Origin: Skeletonema tropicum
Taxonomy: Eukaryota > Bacillariophyta > Thalassiosirophyceae > Thalassiosirales > Thalassiosiraceae
Direction of reading: 5' to 3'
NCBI GenBank assembly: GCA_037178625.1
Contig: CM074137.1
Span: 1,178,001 to 1,242,000 of the forward strand
Length of the DNA: 64,000 nucleotides
The translations under genes and the position numbers were made by a program. The notes beneath the pieces are model-generated. The model saw only the letters and a program-made list of their open reading frames with translations. It ran no database searches and had not been told where the DNA came from. Every line of letters begins with the position of its first letter. Position 1 is the first letter of the stretch. Shown in pieces: positions 30,440 through 41,932 of the stretch.

Positions 30440-32380
30440 ATGGACTCAATTGCGTCGAACCTGAGGGCGAGGAAAAGGAGGACCCTCTCCCTCCTCCTCG
30501 CCATTACGGTAATAGTGTTCTTTGCAGAAAATGAACTCACTTCACCTGTGATATTTCAATACCTGAGAAGGGGCCCTCCTTACGCCAAAGCTAAAGTTGT
30601 TCATCAAACTCAGACGGAAGGAGTTAAAGTGCATCTTCCTGCCACACTTGACCTACAAAGTCAGCGTACGCTCTCATTAAATCTTGGTGGAGGAAATTGT
30701 AGGTGGCAGCCGCCAGTCTACCACGTGCCTGATGATATCGACTTCTACAAGACAGTTATTGCTGGTTTCCCTTCGGGAGATAAGCGCATGATCTTCGTTC
30801 AGATGGAGGCTCTTACTGGTTGGCCTGCCAAGGATGAGTGGGACTTTGAGCACATCGGAATGAGTAATCATCCCTTCATCAAGGCCAACTACCCTCATCA
30901 TGAGGGCATCTGGGGATGGGGAGATGTTGCAGACCAAGTAGTGATGATGGTCAGAAACATTAGACGTAGTATGGTGGGTATAATATGTTTTGTGTGCTGG
31001 GAGATCTACTCTTTTCCTTTGTTTATGCTAACCAAATTATGTATTGTGTTTCGTCTACCTCTGATCATGATATATACAATTTTGACATAGGTTGAGTATC
31101 ATGACATCCTCGTAAGTGCCTCTGCCTGTTTGATGTTTGATAGGACGTATGACTCAAACTGATCTCTAAAGTCTTCACGCATACTAATCTTTTAATGCTT
31201 TGCTTCTTGTATCTTCGCAATGAACACGCAGTGGGACATTGGATACGCAAAAACTTGGGAGGATGCCTCACTCTTTCTCGACAAGTTGTATTCAAAGCGC
31301 CCACCCCTAGTAGATTTCTTAAAGTGGAGAGATGAGAGAGTCATGGATGAAGTGTACTGGTATGGCGTAAGTGTGATGTCTCGTCTCTAATACATTTACC
31401 CTGCCACAATGCTCGGTCTCGTAGGCATCCAATTTCAATCCTTTGAAACTAACTAATGTACTTATCTTCTCTTTGAAGTGGTTCATTGATTACTACATGG
31501 AGGGCGGTCTCTTGAGAGACATATTCACGCACAAGACGACGACAAAAGAACACTGGGATATGCTCATGATGCCCACGGTGTACACCCGCGCAGAGCTTGA
31601 GTATGATCTTGTTGTTGGCGCAGATACTGTGGTTGAGGATGCCTATGATCCTAACTGTGCCAAGATCACTGAAGGGTGCGAGCCGGTGGCAGTTATTTCG
31701 GCTGAAAACTTGAGAGACTACAGCAAGGGACCTGCAGAAACAGCTCTGATTGCGAACGTGCTGAAGAGAGACTCAAGAATTGGAGATTATGTAATTGAGC
31801 AGGAGACTTGGGATTGCAGTAAGTTTACCTCCTGTTCTTGACCTTGACTTTTTTACATATTATATATGTAGAGCGTTCCTTCCTTCTAACTCAGTCGCAC
31901 TTGCATTTCCTTTATATCGCAGTCTGGTCAGAACTCATTGAAAGAGGAAAGGGTCTCAAGACTGTTTACGATCGCCCTGGATTAACTGAAAGTGACTACA
32001 ACTTTTCAGCCGAGATGTTGTCTGAGATGATTAAGGAGTTAAACAGGCTGATATCGAAGTATGGGTCGTCGCCGTGGAACACGAAGATTACGGCTAACAA
32101 GTTAGTTTCCTTGCTCTCTGAGCATCGTTTGTTGATCCAAGAAGAACTCGACGAAGTCTTGGGTGGGAGACGTTTACTGTCGGAGAAAGACTTCCTTGGT
32201 CCTAAGGAAAGAGAGAAACGGAAGCTAACTGCTGGTGAGGCAACTAAGGAAGGTCAGAAAGATTACTCGCGATACTTTTTTGAGATGGATCGAAAGCTAC
32301 TGGAGATTAGACGAACAGAGATGAGGAAAAGCTTTTACCAGAAGAGAAAGGAAGCTGAGGAGGCAGCAAAAGAAATTTGA
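30440..32380 (+). CDS. Tandem paralog 2 of the five-exon membrane-protein family
   Basis: CDS join(30440..30973, 31091..31111, 31232..31366, 31479..31818, 31923..32380), 495 aa. Exon lengths are 534, 21, 135, 340 and 458 nt; the first four equal those of paralogs 1 and 3, and the last matches paralog 3. The 21-nt micro-exon is identical in all three. The first donor reads GTGGGT where the others read GTGAGT. The signal anchor is diverged (LLLAITVIVFFAENELTSPV), while the core AGFPSGDKRMIFVQMEALTG is identical. The C-terminal region has KEL/NRL and LGGRR, where paralogs 1 and 3 have EEL/DRL and LAGRR. The weak sulfotransferase-like reading is the same as for paralog 1; the function is unproven. 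Confidence 0.88.
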
Positions 32381-33670
32381 TCCAGTTATTTAATAGGAAT
32401 AGTTAGGAACTGTATTATTTTATCATTTTGGAGGTTCATTATTTTATCATACTTGAGCTTCAATGGAGGGTTTGGGTTTGGGCTTTTCTCGCCTTCACCT
32501 TCAGTGAGTTGGTCATATAATGGCTTGCCCCGGCACTGTTGGAGCTTCCTCTACAAGTTCACCATGATGTAGTCACCATACTACTGTTCACCCAATTCAC
32601 TCGGCATCGGACAATAATATTATGTAACTGTGATCTATCGGACAGTTTGCGAACAGGACAATTACGGTCCTGCGATCATTTTGGACTCGTGAAATAGAGA
32701 AGATCCTTTTCTTTCACGAATTGAGAGTCAGCAAAAACACCCTTCCAATTTCCAATGAAATCGCAGCTCGTAGGAAATTAGATAGATAGATATAGATAGA
32801 TTATTTTAGTTGCTACTCCCTCTAGAGGCACTAGTGCGTTGGTAAATGTTGCATTATCGCTATCTCTACTTAGACATCATTGAACCAAATTGGATTGGAG
32901 TCTTCATACGTTCAATCGCAGACATACCATACTTCTATCTACTCCTACTGATATTGTGTAATTCCTGTGTCCTGCCATTCATTTTCCCTTTTATGACACT
33001 GTGAACTCCTACTATAGGAGTTCATTGGAGATCACTTGATTCGGTGTAAATGCGAACTTACTGCTATCTTGAGAACTCGATAATGACCCACACTATAGGT
33101 CTCGGTTATCTGCTCAGCGATGCGATGGTTGGTTGATGGAATGTTTGGGATGATGAGAAGGGTGATAAAAAGCGATTGTGTAAAAGTGGTATCTATAATT
33201 ATGTACTTTTACGTATGTAGGAGCAGAGACTTCGAGATATAACCTCTTCGAAAGTCTAAAGGTTTTGACGACGACATAGAATAATCGTAAATAACACCGG
33301 CCCGATCGTCCACTTCTACCGAAGACATCCCCTCTACATCATTAAGTAACATAAACGTACATACTAGTACCACATATCACTTTCAAATGCACCATTTGAC
33401 ATCCATTCCATGCTAGATATGTACATCACTTCTATCCCAATCAACATTCTGAATGCATCGGTAGATGCGAGACCTGTAGTGTGTGATGACCCTTTGATGA
33501 CCCAAAAGGACAGTATGTCGGTCTCGCTCGCCATTGGCATGAGAGAAGACTATTGTACTGGACGAACCATTTTATTGTCTTCGTCACTATTATCAAACCG
33601 TCTCATAAAAGAGTAGGAGTAACTCTCAGTAGTAACGCTGCAATTGCTCCTGTTCTATATCATTGCCAGC
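32381..33670. other. Spacer between paralogs 2 and 3
   Basis: Contains the shared 3' UTR motif GTTAGGAACTGTATTATTTT, an AGAT/ATAG simple repeat at 32779-32802, and a dispersed repeat at 32586-32676 (see its own entry). No ORF is supported. The ORF at 33410-33616 lacks family features. Confidence 0.6.
32586..32676 (+). repeat. Dispersed repeat GTTCACCCAATT...GAACAGGACAAT, copy 1
   Basis: About 75-90 bp similar to 38749-38820: GTTCACCCAATT.CACTCGG, ACTGTGATC..TCGGACA.TTTGCGAACAGGACAAT, GGTCCTGCGA or GGTGCTGCGA. Part also recurs at 38313-38342. Confidence 0.75.
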
Positions 33671-35615
33671 ATGGACTCAATTGTGTCGATGATAAAGGCT
33701 AATAAGAGGAGGACCCTCTCGCTCCTCCTAGCCATTGCCGTATCAGCGTTGATCGCAGGAGATCAACTCATATCGCCTGTGATTTCCAAATATCTGGTGA
33801 GGGATTCCTCTCCCTTCGCCGCAGTGGAGGTTGTTCAGGCTGAGACGGAGGGAGCTAAAGTGCATCTTCCTGCCACACTTGACCTACAAAGTCAGCGTAC
33901 GCTCTCATTAAATCTTGGTGGAGGAAATTGTAGGTGGCAGCCGCCAGTCTACCACGTGCCTGATGATATCGACTTCTACAAGACAGTTATTGCTGGTTTC
34001 CCTTCGGGAGATAAGCGCATGATCTTCGTTCAGATGGAGGCTCTTACTGGTTGGCCGGCTAAGGATGAGTGGGACTTTGAGCACATCGGAATGAGTAATC
34101 ATCCCTTCATCAAGGCCAACTACCCTCATCATGAGGGCATCTGGGGATGGGGAGATGTTGCAGACCAAGTAGTTATGATGGTCAGAAACATTAGACGTAG
34201 TATGGTGAGTATATATTTTGTGTGCTATGTGTGTTGGCCTACTCTTTTCCGCATAAAATACTGACCATATGTTGTGTTCGTCTACCTCTGATCATGATGT
34301 ATGCAATTTTGATATAGGTTGAGTATCATGACATCCTCGTAAGTGCCCCTGCCTGTTTGATGTTTGATAGGACATATGACTCAAACTGATCTCTAAAGTC
34401 TTCATCTCTAAAGTCTTCACGCGTACTAATCTTTTAATGCTTTGCTTCTTGTATCTTCGCAATGAACACACAGTGGGACATTGGATACGCAAAAACTTGG
34501 GAGGATGCCTCCCTCCATTTGGAGGACTTGTATTCAGAGCGGCCGCCCATGGAAGATTTCTTAAAGTGGAGAGATGAGAGAGTCATGGATGAAGTGTACT
34601 GGTATGGCGTAAGTGATGTCTCGTCTCTATATAATACATTTACCCTGCCACAATGCTCGGTCTCGTTGGCATTCAATCCTTTGAAACTAACCACAGTCAT
34701 TTTCTTCTCTTTGAAGTGGTTCATTGATTACTACATGGAGGGCGGTCTCTTGAGAGACATGTTCACGCACAAGACGACGACAAAAGAACATTGGGATATG
34801 CTCATGATGCCCACGGTGTACACCCGCGCAGAGCTTGAGTATGATCTTGTTGTTGGCGCAGATACTGTGGTTGAGGATGCCTATGATCCTAACTGTGCCA
34901 CGATCACTGAAGGGTGCGAGCCGGTGGCAGTTATTTCGGCTGAAAACTTAAGAGACTACAGCAGAGGACCTGCAGAAACAGCTCTGATTGCGAGCATGCT
35001 CAAGAGAGATGCAAGGATCGGGGATCATGTCATCGATCAGGAGACTTGGGATTGCAGTAAGTTTACCTCCTGTTCTTGACCTTGACTTATCTACATATTA
35101 TGTAGAGTGTTCCTTCATTTCTAACTCAGTCGCACTTGCATTTCCTTTATATCGCAGTCTGGTCAGAACTCATTGAAAATGGAAAGGGTCTCAAGACTGT
35201 TTTCGATCGTCCCGGATTTGTTGAAAGTGACTACAACTTCTCAGCCGAGATGTTGTCTGAGATGATCGAGGAACTCGATCGGCTGATTTCGAAGTATGGG
35301 TCGTCGCCGTGGAACACGAAGATTACGGCTAACAAGTTAGTTTCCTTGCTCTCTGAGCATCGTGTACTGATCGCAGAAGAACTCGACGACGTTTTGGCTG
35401 GGAGACGTTTACTGTCGGAGAAAGACTTCCTTGGTCCTGAGGAAAGAGAGAAACGGAAGCTGGCGTCTGATAAGGCAAATGAGGAAGATCAGAAAGATTA
35501 CTCTCAATACTTTTTTGAGATGGATCGCAAGATTCTAGAAATTAGACGTGTAAGGATGAGGGAAAACTTGGACCTGAAGAGAAAGGAAATTGAAGATGCA
35601 GCAACGTTTTTTTAA
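33671..35615 (+). CDS. Tandem paralog 3 of the five-exon membrane-protein family
   Basis: CDS join(33671..34204, 34318..34338, 34474..34608, 34717..35056, 35158..35615), 495 aa. Intron positions and the VEYHDIL micro-exon match the other copies. The sequence is a mosaic. The anchor segment AIAVSALIAGDQLISPVISK is identical to paralog 1. From NCRWQPPVYHVPDDI through FEHIG, MMPTVYTRAEL and ETWDCSKF it follows paralog 2. In exon 5, IEELDRLI, DDVLAGRR and GPEEREKRKL return to paralog 1. The tail diverges (MRENLDLKRKEIEDAATFF). Predicted type II membrane protein of unknown activity. Confidence 0.88.
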
Positions 35616-35747
35616 CTCACTTAGCATGTTACTTTAGTGAAGGTAGGTAATAGTTAGGAACTGTAGCGGGGTGCGATCTGTGAAATATAGAGCTATTGCA
35701 GCACATGTTCGTTATCATCATTTAGCGTAGATAATGCCGCCTCTTAG

Positions 35748-35770
35748 AGGGCCCACCAGGCGTACTTTAA
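35748..35770 (-). repeat. Dispersed 23-bp motif, copy 3 (inverted)
   Basis: On the minus strand reads AAAGTACGCCTGGTGGGCCC with TT before and T after; one T-to-C change relative to copies 1 and 2. Lies between the paralog 3 stop and the F-box/WD40 stop. Confidence 0.85.
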
Positions 35771-35810
35771 CATATATAGTTAGGAACTGTAGCACGGTTA
35801 ACATTGTTAG

Positions 35811-37985
35811 TTATCGGTGCACGAAGTCCCATCGCTGCAACGTTCCGTCTCGACAGAGGCTTATCAAACATCCCTCTTTGCCACTTACAATCATGTCAAC
35901 GACACAGCTCTTCGCTAGAAATGTGCTACCTTCACTATTTTGCAGGCGTTCGCCTGCGTGACAATCGATACTTTGCAAAATCAAACCATTGTTCAAATCA
36001 ACACCAATAACTTTTCCATCGTTACCACCAGATGTAAGAAGCATGTCACCGACATTCATGACGACTTCAACAGCTCCGTTGTGCAGATTCATTTTGTCAT
36101 ATTTTAGTTTCAATTGTGGCTTTGGGCCTATCTCGCCGCCGTTGTATCTACAGAGCTCATCCCAGCACTGGAGCTTCCAAATACGCAAGTCTCCATTGTT
36201 TGTACAAGTAACAAGAAGGTTGTTGTGAACAAAATTCATCCTTGTGACAAGACCAGTACGTGTACCGGCCTGTTTCACTTGAGAAGGAACAAAATACGTG
36301 TCGCTTAGGTTGAAAGAGTCTGGAGGTCTTAGCCACAACCTAATTTTTCCATTTGAGTCTCCAGTACAAATAATTGCAATGGAGTAATCTTCTGTTTCAA
36401 CAGTTGTCGATGCCATGGAGAATATTGCACCGCTGTTAGAAAAAGCCAAGATCGATTCATTCATGCTAAAGTCTTGTTCGGCACGAAGAGCATTTGGAAA
36501 GCAGTACACATGCCCTTGACCGTCTGCAGAATATAGACACTTTTCGCTGTCGTCATTCATTGAACTGCCATTGACGAAAGCAAGAGAAGTAACTTCATGC
36601 TCGTGAGCATCATGGAAACCAGAAATGCGGAAATTATACTTCTGCCCATATTCATCTATTGTCGCATTCACTGCAGCAACTCTCCCGCTTGCAAAGCCTA
36701 TGAAGAAATTAGGTTGAGATCTGTTTGTCTGATTGTTCATTGGTAAGCTAGTTTCACACTGAATTAGTGATAGAACTTGCCCTCCTCCTTCACCATCCCC
36801 TAATGATACAAATCGGTGCTGCGTATTTTGAAATATGGAATTGAGTGAGTTGAATATCTTGATTCCATTGAAATCACCATGGCACACTACCGGCGGCTGC
36901 CAATCTGCCGCATTTGGAGGAGGAGGCAAGTGAAGAATTTTCATTCCAAAGTACCCATTGCTGATGTCACCAGTGGAGCTCCAACCAGGGTTATCATAAA
37001 ACAAAGCGGAGCCCTCTTCTTCACGTGACAAGACTCCTATCGTTCGCCTGGGGTGAAGCAACATATTTGTACCATTCAGTGATGACATATCGGATGAGTG
37101 CTGATGCACTAAACCTCTCCGCAGTCCATAGATCATCCTCCAGCATTCTCTCCAGCTTAAATTCATTTCGAAATTGCCAACTGTGCCCCTTTCGCCGAAG
37201 GTTTGTAGAAATAGACCACGAAATAGCTTCTCGGAGTGAACTGATGCGTACAGTAACTTCTGCATTCTCTTTGACGTTTTACAAAAAGATATCAGTCCGC
37301 TCAAATTCGGAATGAAGAGCGCGATCTGCATTAAAACTTCTTCGCTCATCAGATCCATTGAGCTGGTATTGTCATCTAACCCGTCAATTACAGAAGGAGT
37401 AGGCTCGATCGCTTTTCTCTTTCGACTTCCTTCCCCTCTATAAAGTAACTCATGTTGCCTCTCCACCAGACTATCCACAGTGCACTTGAACAACTCTCGG
37501 AGGCAGTCGTAGCTGTTGCCACCATCATAGTCCGGCACGTCCAAATGCTGATGAACAATTCTGCAGTAAAATGGGCCTTGCACGCGCTGCTTGCATAATT
37601 CACATTGTTTCATACCACCATGCTTTCCAAATGCGGAACGCAGATCAGAATATGTGCTCCCATCTGATCCAAGAAATTGAGTGTAAGTATCATTGCGTAT
37701 CCGACAGAGAACTGCTGCAATTAGTATAGATTGCCTCATGTTTTGAGAGAGTTTATTATCGACTTTCATAATTCTATTGAGAGCATCGACAGATCCTTCG
37801 TAAGATTGGTTACTATTGATGGTGGACGAATTTATTCGTGTGGTTCTTCTACGAGACGACGATCTCCTTGGTGGAGATGATTCTCCGTTCCTTTTACGCT
37901 CTCCTTTATTTTTTGTACATCCATCTTTGCATGACATTTGAGCATGTTTTTTCTGCTCCTTTGCCTCATGAACTGTAGAAATCAT
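35811..37985 (-). CDS. F-box and WD40-repeat protein
   Basis: Single exon, 724 aa, ATG at 37985. The N-terminal ~60 residues are basic and Ser/Arg-rich. A Cys/His segment (MKQCELCKQRVQGPFYCRIVHQH, about 124-146) is unassigned. The F-box is at about 222-262: DLMSEEVLMQIALFIPNLSG then LISFCKTSKRMQKLL. From about 340 to the end come WD40-like blades, for example HEVTSLAFVNG...CLYSADGQGHVYCF, IAIICTGDSNGKIRLW, NLLVTCTNNGDLRIW, MLLTSGGNDGKVIGVD and CLISLCRDGTLQRWDF. The F-box would bind SKP1 in an SCF ubiquitin ligase and the propeller would select the substrate. No orthologue is identified. Its 3' end lies 196 bp from the paralog 3 stop (convergent). Confidence 0.88.
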   Translation of the reverse strand: MISTVHEAKEQKKHAQMSCKDGCTKNKGERKRNGESSPPRRSSSRRRTTRINSSTINSNQSYEGSVDALNRIMKVDNKLSQNMRQSILIAAVLCRIRNDTYTQFLGSDGSTYSDLRSAFGKHGGMKQCELCKQRVQGPFYCRIVHQHLDVPDYDGGNSYDCLRELFKCTVDSLVERQHELLYRGEGSRKRKAIEPTPSVIDGLDDNTSSMDLMSEEVLMQIALFIPNLSGLISFCKTSKRMQKLLYASVHSEKLFRGLFLQTFGERGTVGNFEMNLSWRECWRMIYGLRRGLVHQHSSDMSSLNGTNMLLHPRRTIGVLSREEEGSALFYDNPGWSSTGDISNGYFGMKILHLPPPPNAADWQPPVVCHGDFNGIKIFNSLNSIFQNTQHRFVSLGDGEGGGQVLSLIQCETSLPMNNQTNRSQPNFFIGFASGRVAAVNATIDEYGQKYNFRISGFHDAHEHEVTSLAFVNGSSMNDDSEKCLYSADGQGHVYCFPNALRAEQDFSMNESILAFSNSGAIFSMASTTVETEDYSIAIICTGDSNGKIRLWLRPPDSFNLSDTYFVPSQVKQAGTRTGLVTRMNFVHNNLLVTCTNNGDLRIWKLQCWDELCRYNGGEIGPKPQLKLKYDKMNLHNGAVEVVMNVGDMLLTSGGNDGKVIGVDLNNGLILQSIDCHAGERLQNSEGSTFLAKSCVVDMIVSGKEGCLISLCRDGTLQRWDFVHR

Positions 37986-38834
37986 ATTTTTGCTTCTTCT
38001 TTCCCTGTGGCTGGTGCTCTTTGACAGTGAGAGGTGAGCGCAGAAAAATATTCCTCCTCTGCCGCTAACCTAAAACGTACACATCAACTACATGAACACT
38101 CTACAGCTAAAGATAACTATCAGCAAAGTATCGGACGATAATACGGCTATTATTTCAGCGGCAGCAACGTCGACCATGGTTGTTGTACTAAAGGGCAATA
38201 AAAGACGGCTCATCGTTATCAAGTCGCACCGGCACTTGGAGTCGCAACTAAGTTAGCTACAGTCGCAGCACCAGTATTGTCCGATGGTGTTACGCCGATT
38301 TTAGTCGGACAATACCTGTGATCGGACAGTTTGCGCACAGGGTGTTGTATGTAGGCATAACATGTACTAGTACTGATTATTGGGGCCAAAGCTAGTGAGG
38401 ACAGATTGTCTTTCGCTTCCTGTACACATTTTAGACATGCTTTATGAAATGATCCACCAATTAGACCGCTGAAAGTGTCTGTGTCTGTAATGTCTCTCTC
38501 TAGAGAGACCTGCAGCTTCGACAATGCGGCAGACACCGCCCGTGTGAAAATTACTTACACTTTTACAGCAGCGGTGATTCCCAAGCATAATACATCAATT
38601 GCGTTGCAAAGAGAGCCGGCGGCACTTGGGAGTGTTTGATCAATGTCAATTACTCGTTATGCATTGTATTGGAAATGTTATTGTCATGCAAGTTACTCAT
38701 CACTTTGCCGCCTACTACGTATGTACCCATAGGTACTGGTAAGTAGGTGTTCACCCAATTTCACTCGGACAATAACTGTGATCGGACAATTTGCGAACAG
38801 GACAATACTGGTGCTGCGACTGTAGTTAGCCACA
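37986..38834. repeat. Spacer with inverted and dispersed repeats
   Basis: No supported gene. TTAGCTACAGTCGCAGCACC...AGTATTGTCC at 38250-38282 is nearly the inverse of GACAATACTGGTGCTGCGACTGTAGTTAG at 38801-38829. The dispersed repeat seen at 32586 recurs at 38749-38820 and partly at 38313-38342. The interval may be one foldback unit bordering the satellite array. Confidence 0.65.
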
Positions 38835-41337
38835 GCCACAGAGATGGTGCTTACAGATCAATCACATACGAGGTTGTAGAATCGCTACGCAAGCAACTCA
38901 TCTGGGCAGTGTTGAACTGCTTGACTCCTATCGCCGCCAAGTATAATGAACCACTAGAGAAGCGACTCGTGTGCATATTGACGACGATGGATGCAATATC
39001 ATAAAATAAGATGATAAAAGCAAGCTCGGATTGGACCTCTCGGATCCGCTACGACGTGATAGAACCGCTTCTGAGTACACAATCCGTCTGGGCAGCGCAA
39101 ATGTGCTTTAATATGCTAAAGCCGCAAAGAACTATGGGCAACTAGAAGAAGAGTATCTTGCAAATGTTGACACCGATAGATGGATATGGTTCAAAGTGAT
39201 GTTACAGAAAGACTATGGTAGATTGGACCTCATCACGCGATCTACATTGACGTAAAATCTATTGAACGAACAAAGTCCGTCTGAGCAGCTCCAATGTGCT
39301 TGTATGGTGTCACCGCCGCCTGTAATGGACCACTAAAAACGGCTCATGCGTGTAATGACGACGATAGGTACGATTTGGTAGGATGTGGTGCTGCTGGCCA
39401 GCCCACACTGGACCTCTCACATCTGCTGACCAGCCCACACTGGACTTCTCATATCAGCTTCGTGGATGTAGCACCGCTTCTACGCATGACATCCGTCTAG
39501 GCAGCTCCAATATGCTTGTATGGTATCGCCGCCGACTCTAATGGACCACTAGAACCGGCTCATGCGTGTAATGACGACGAAAAATACAATATCAAAAAGT
39601 GTGGTGCTGCTGACCAACCCACCCTAGACCTCTCATATCAGCGACGAAACTGTGCAACGCTTCTACGCACGCCATCCGTCTGAGCAGCTCCAATATGCTT
39701 GTGAAGTATCGCCGCAAAGTATACTGGGCCACTAGAAGCGTCCGATGCCCGTATTGACGACGAAAAGTACAATTTGGTAGGATGTGATGCAGCTGGCCAG
39801 CCCACACTGGACCTCTCACATCAGCTACGAACTAAAGCATCACTTCTGCGCACGCCAAACGTCTGAGCAGTGCTAATGTGCTTGTATGGTATCACCGCCG
39901 ACGGTAATGGGTCACTAGAAGCGGCTCATGCGTGTAATGACGACGAAACGTACAATATCAAAATGTGTGGTGCTGCTGGACTCCTCATAACAGCTACGAG
40001 ACTGTAGCATCGCTTCTACGCACGCCAAACGTCTGAGCAGTGCTAATGTGCTTGTATGGTATCAACGCTGGCTGCAATGGACCACCAGAAGCGGCTCATG
40101 CGTATAATGACGACGATAGGTACGATTTGGTAGGATGTGGTGCAGCTGGCCAGCCCACACTGGACCTCTCATATCAGCTACGAGACTGTAGCATCGCTTC
40201 TAAGCACGCCGAACGTCTGAGCAGTGCTAAAGTGCTTGTATTGTATAGCCACCGACTGTAATGGACCATCAGAAGCGGCTCATGCGTGTAATGACGACTA
40301 CCATAAAAGTACGATTTGGTAGGATGTTGTGCTGCTGGCCAGCCCACACTGGACCTCTCATATCAGTTACTACGCATAGGTTCTACGCACGCCAAACGTT
40401 GCTAATGTGCTTGTATGGTATCACCGCCGACTGTAATGGACCACTAAAAACGGTTTATGCGTGTAATGACAACGATAAATACGATTTGGTAGGATATGGT
40501 GCTGCTGGCCAGCCCACACCCACACTGGACCTCTCATATCAGCTACGAGACAGTAGCATCGCTTCTAAGGACGGATCTTATGCGTGTAATGACGACAGGT
40601 ACGATTTGGTAGGATGTGTTGCTGCTGGCCAGCCCACACTGGACCTCTCACATCAGCTACGAGACTGTAGCATCGCTTCTAAGCACGCCAAACATCTGAG
40701 CAGCTTCAATACGCTTATGCAATATTTCCGCCGAGTATAATGGGCCACTAGAAGCGGCTCATACGTGTATTGCCCACGTTAAAAACAAGATAGTAGGTTG
40801 TGGCGCTGCTGGCCAGCCCACACTGGACCTCTCATATCAGCTACGAGACTGTAACAGCGCTTCTACACACGACATCCGTCTGAGCAGCTCCAATATGCTT
40901 TGTTGGTATTGCCGCCGAGTATAATGCTCATGCGCGTATTGATGTCGAGAGGTACGATTTGGTAGGATGTGTTGCTGCTGACCAGCCCACACTGGACCTC
41001 TCATGTCAGCTACGAGACTGTAGCATCGCTTTCATTCACGCCAAACGTCTGAGTAGCTCTAAAGTGCTTGTATGGTATCGCTGCACAGTATAACGGGCCA
41101 ATAGAACCGGCTCATTCGTGTTATGACGACGATAGGTACGATTTGGTGGGATGTGTTGCTGAAGGCCAGCCCACACTGGACCTCTCATATCAGCTACGAG
41201 ACTGTAGCATCGCTTCTACGCACGACATCCGTCCGAGCAGCTCCAATATGCTTTTATGGTATTGTTGCCGAGTTTAATTGGCCACTAGAAGCGGCTCATG
41301 CGCGTAATGACGACGATAGGTACGATTTGGTAGAATG
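38835..41337 (+). repeat. Satellite-like array, ~170-195-bp units, about 13-14 copies
   Basis: Units repeat the order GTCTGAGCAG.TC.AATGTGCTTGTATGGTATC, CACTAGAAGCGGCTCATGCG, TGACGACGATAGGTACGATT, GGCCAGCCCACACTGGACCT, CTCATATCAGCTACGAGACT. The GGACCTCTC anchor falls near 39030, 39226, 39410, 39625, 39808, 39980, 40161, 40350, 40525, 40649, 40823, 40992 and 41176, so spacing is mostly 170-190 bp with one ~125-bp unit. Left-hand units are most diverged. Single units are often open (CNDDDRYDLVGCGAAGQPTLDLSYQL), but unit lengths are not multiples of three in register and stops recur, so no long protein is encoded. Confidence 0.9.
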
Positions 41338-41932
41338 CAGTTTTTTTCTTTCTATCTTCGTAGTTTTTGTTCTGTTGAAAATGTTTTTAGTTGGAGCTTT
41401 TTTTGTAGGTGTTGGCACAATGCATTCCATATTTTCGAGCAGAATCTTGTTTCTTTTCACACTTAGTTTCATTTTATACAAGTGACTCAGCGCTCTTTTT
41501 GACTGATTTTTACGTAGAAGTGTTGATACTTTCTCTTAGACGTTTGAACGAGTTCTGATTTGTGCTGGCCGGCCCTAAACAATAGCTTCTGTCGCGCATG
41601 TATCAGGTGCTGGTTTAGGATTTTTTTAGTATAGAATGATATTTGCGCTATTTAAACGAACTTCTGAGGTTGGAGCGGTGCTGAGGCCTTAGTTTATGTA
41701 GTCTATCTGAGGAGGTCCATCTTGTGTTCACCGAGAGCACCACATTCAACCACCACACAACATCAAACTCTGTCAAAAAAGCTTTGACCTTCCTTTGTTT
41801 CTTGGTTCGTCCATTGTACTAGGTTTTATCCTACAATGATCTCTCTTTCCTTTTTACTTATTTGTTTGTCTGGATTCACAAGTTGTAATCGATTTGTTCC
41901 TCTTGACAATCTCATTAAATTCGTGTAGTCAT
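41338..41932. other. Non-coding, T-rich flank of the satellite array
   Basis: The array ends abruptly at GATTTGGTAGAATGCAG followed by a T-rich tract. Nothing else is recognised up to the pyroglutamyl-peptidase stop. Confidence 0.55.

Noticed and set aside
38219..38536. 105-codon minus-strand ORF
   Set aside because: Lies entirely in inverted and dispersed repeats next to the satellite array.
38835..41337. Long repeat protein across the satellite array
   Set aside because: Unit lengths vary and are not in a common codon register; stops occur in every frame.
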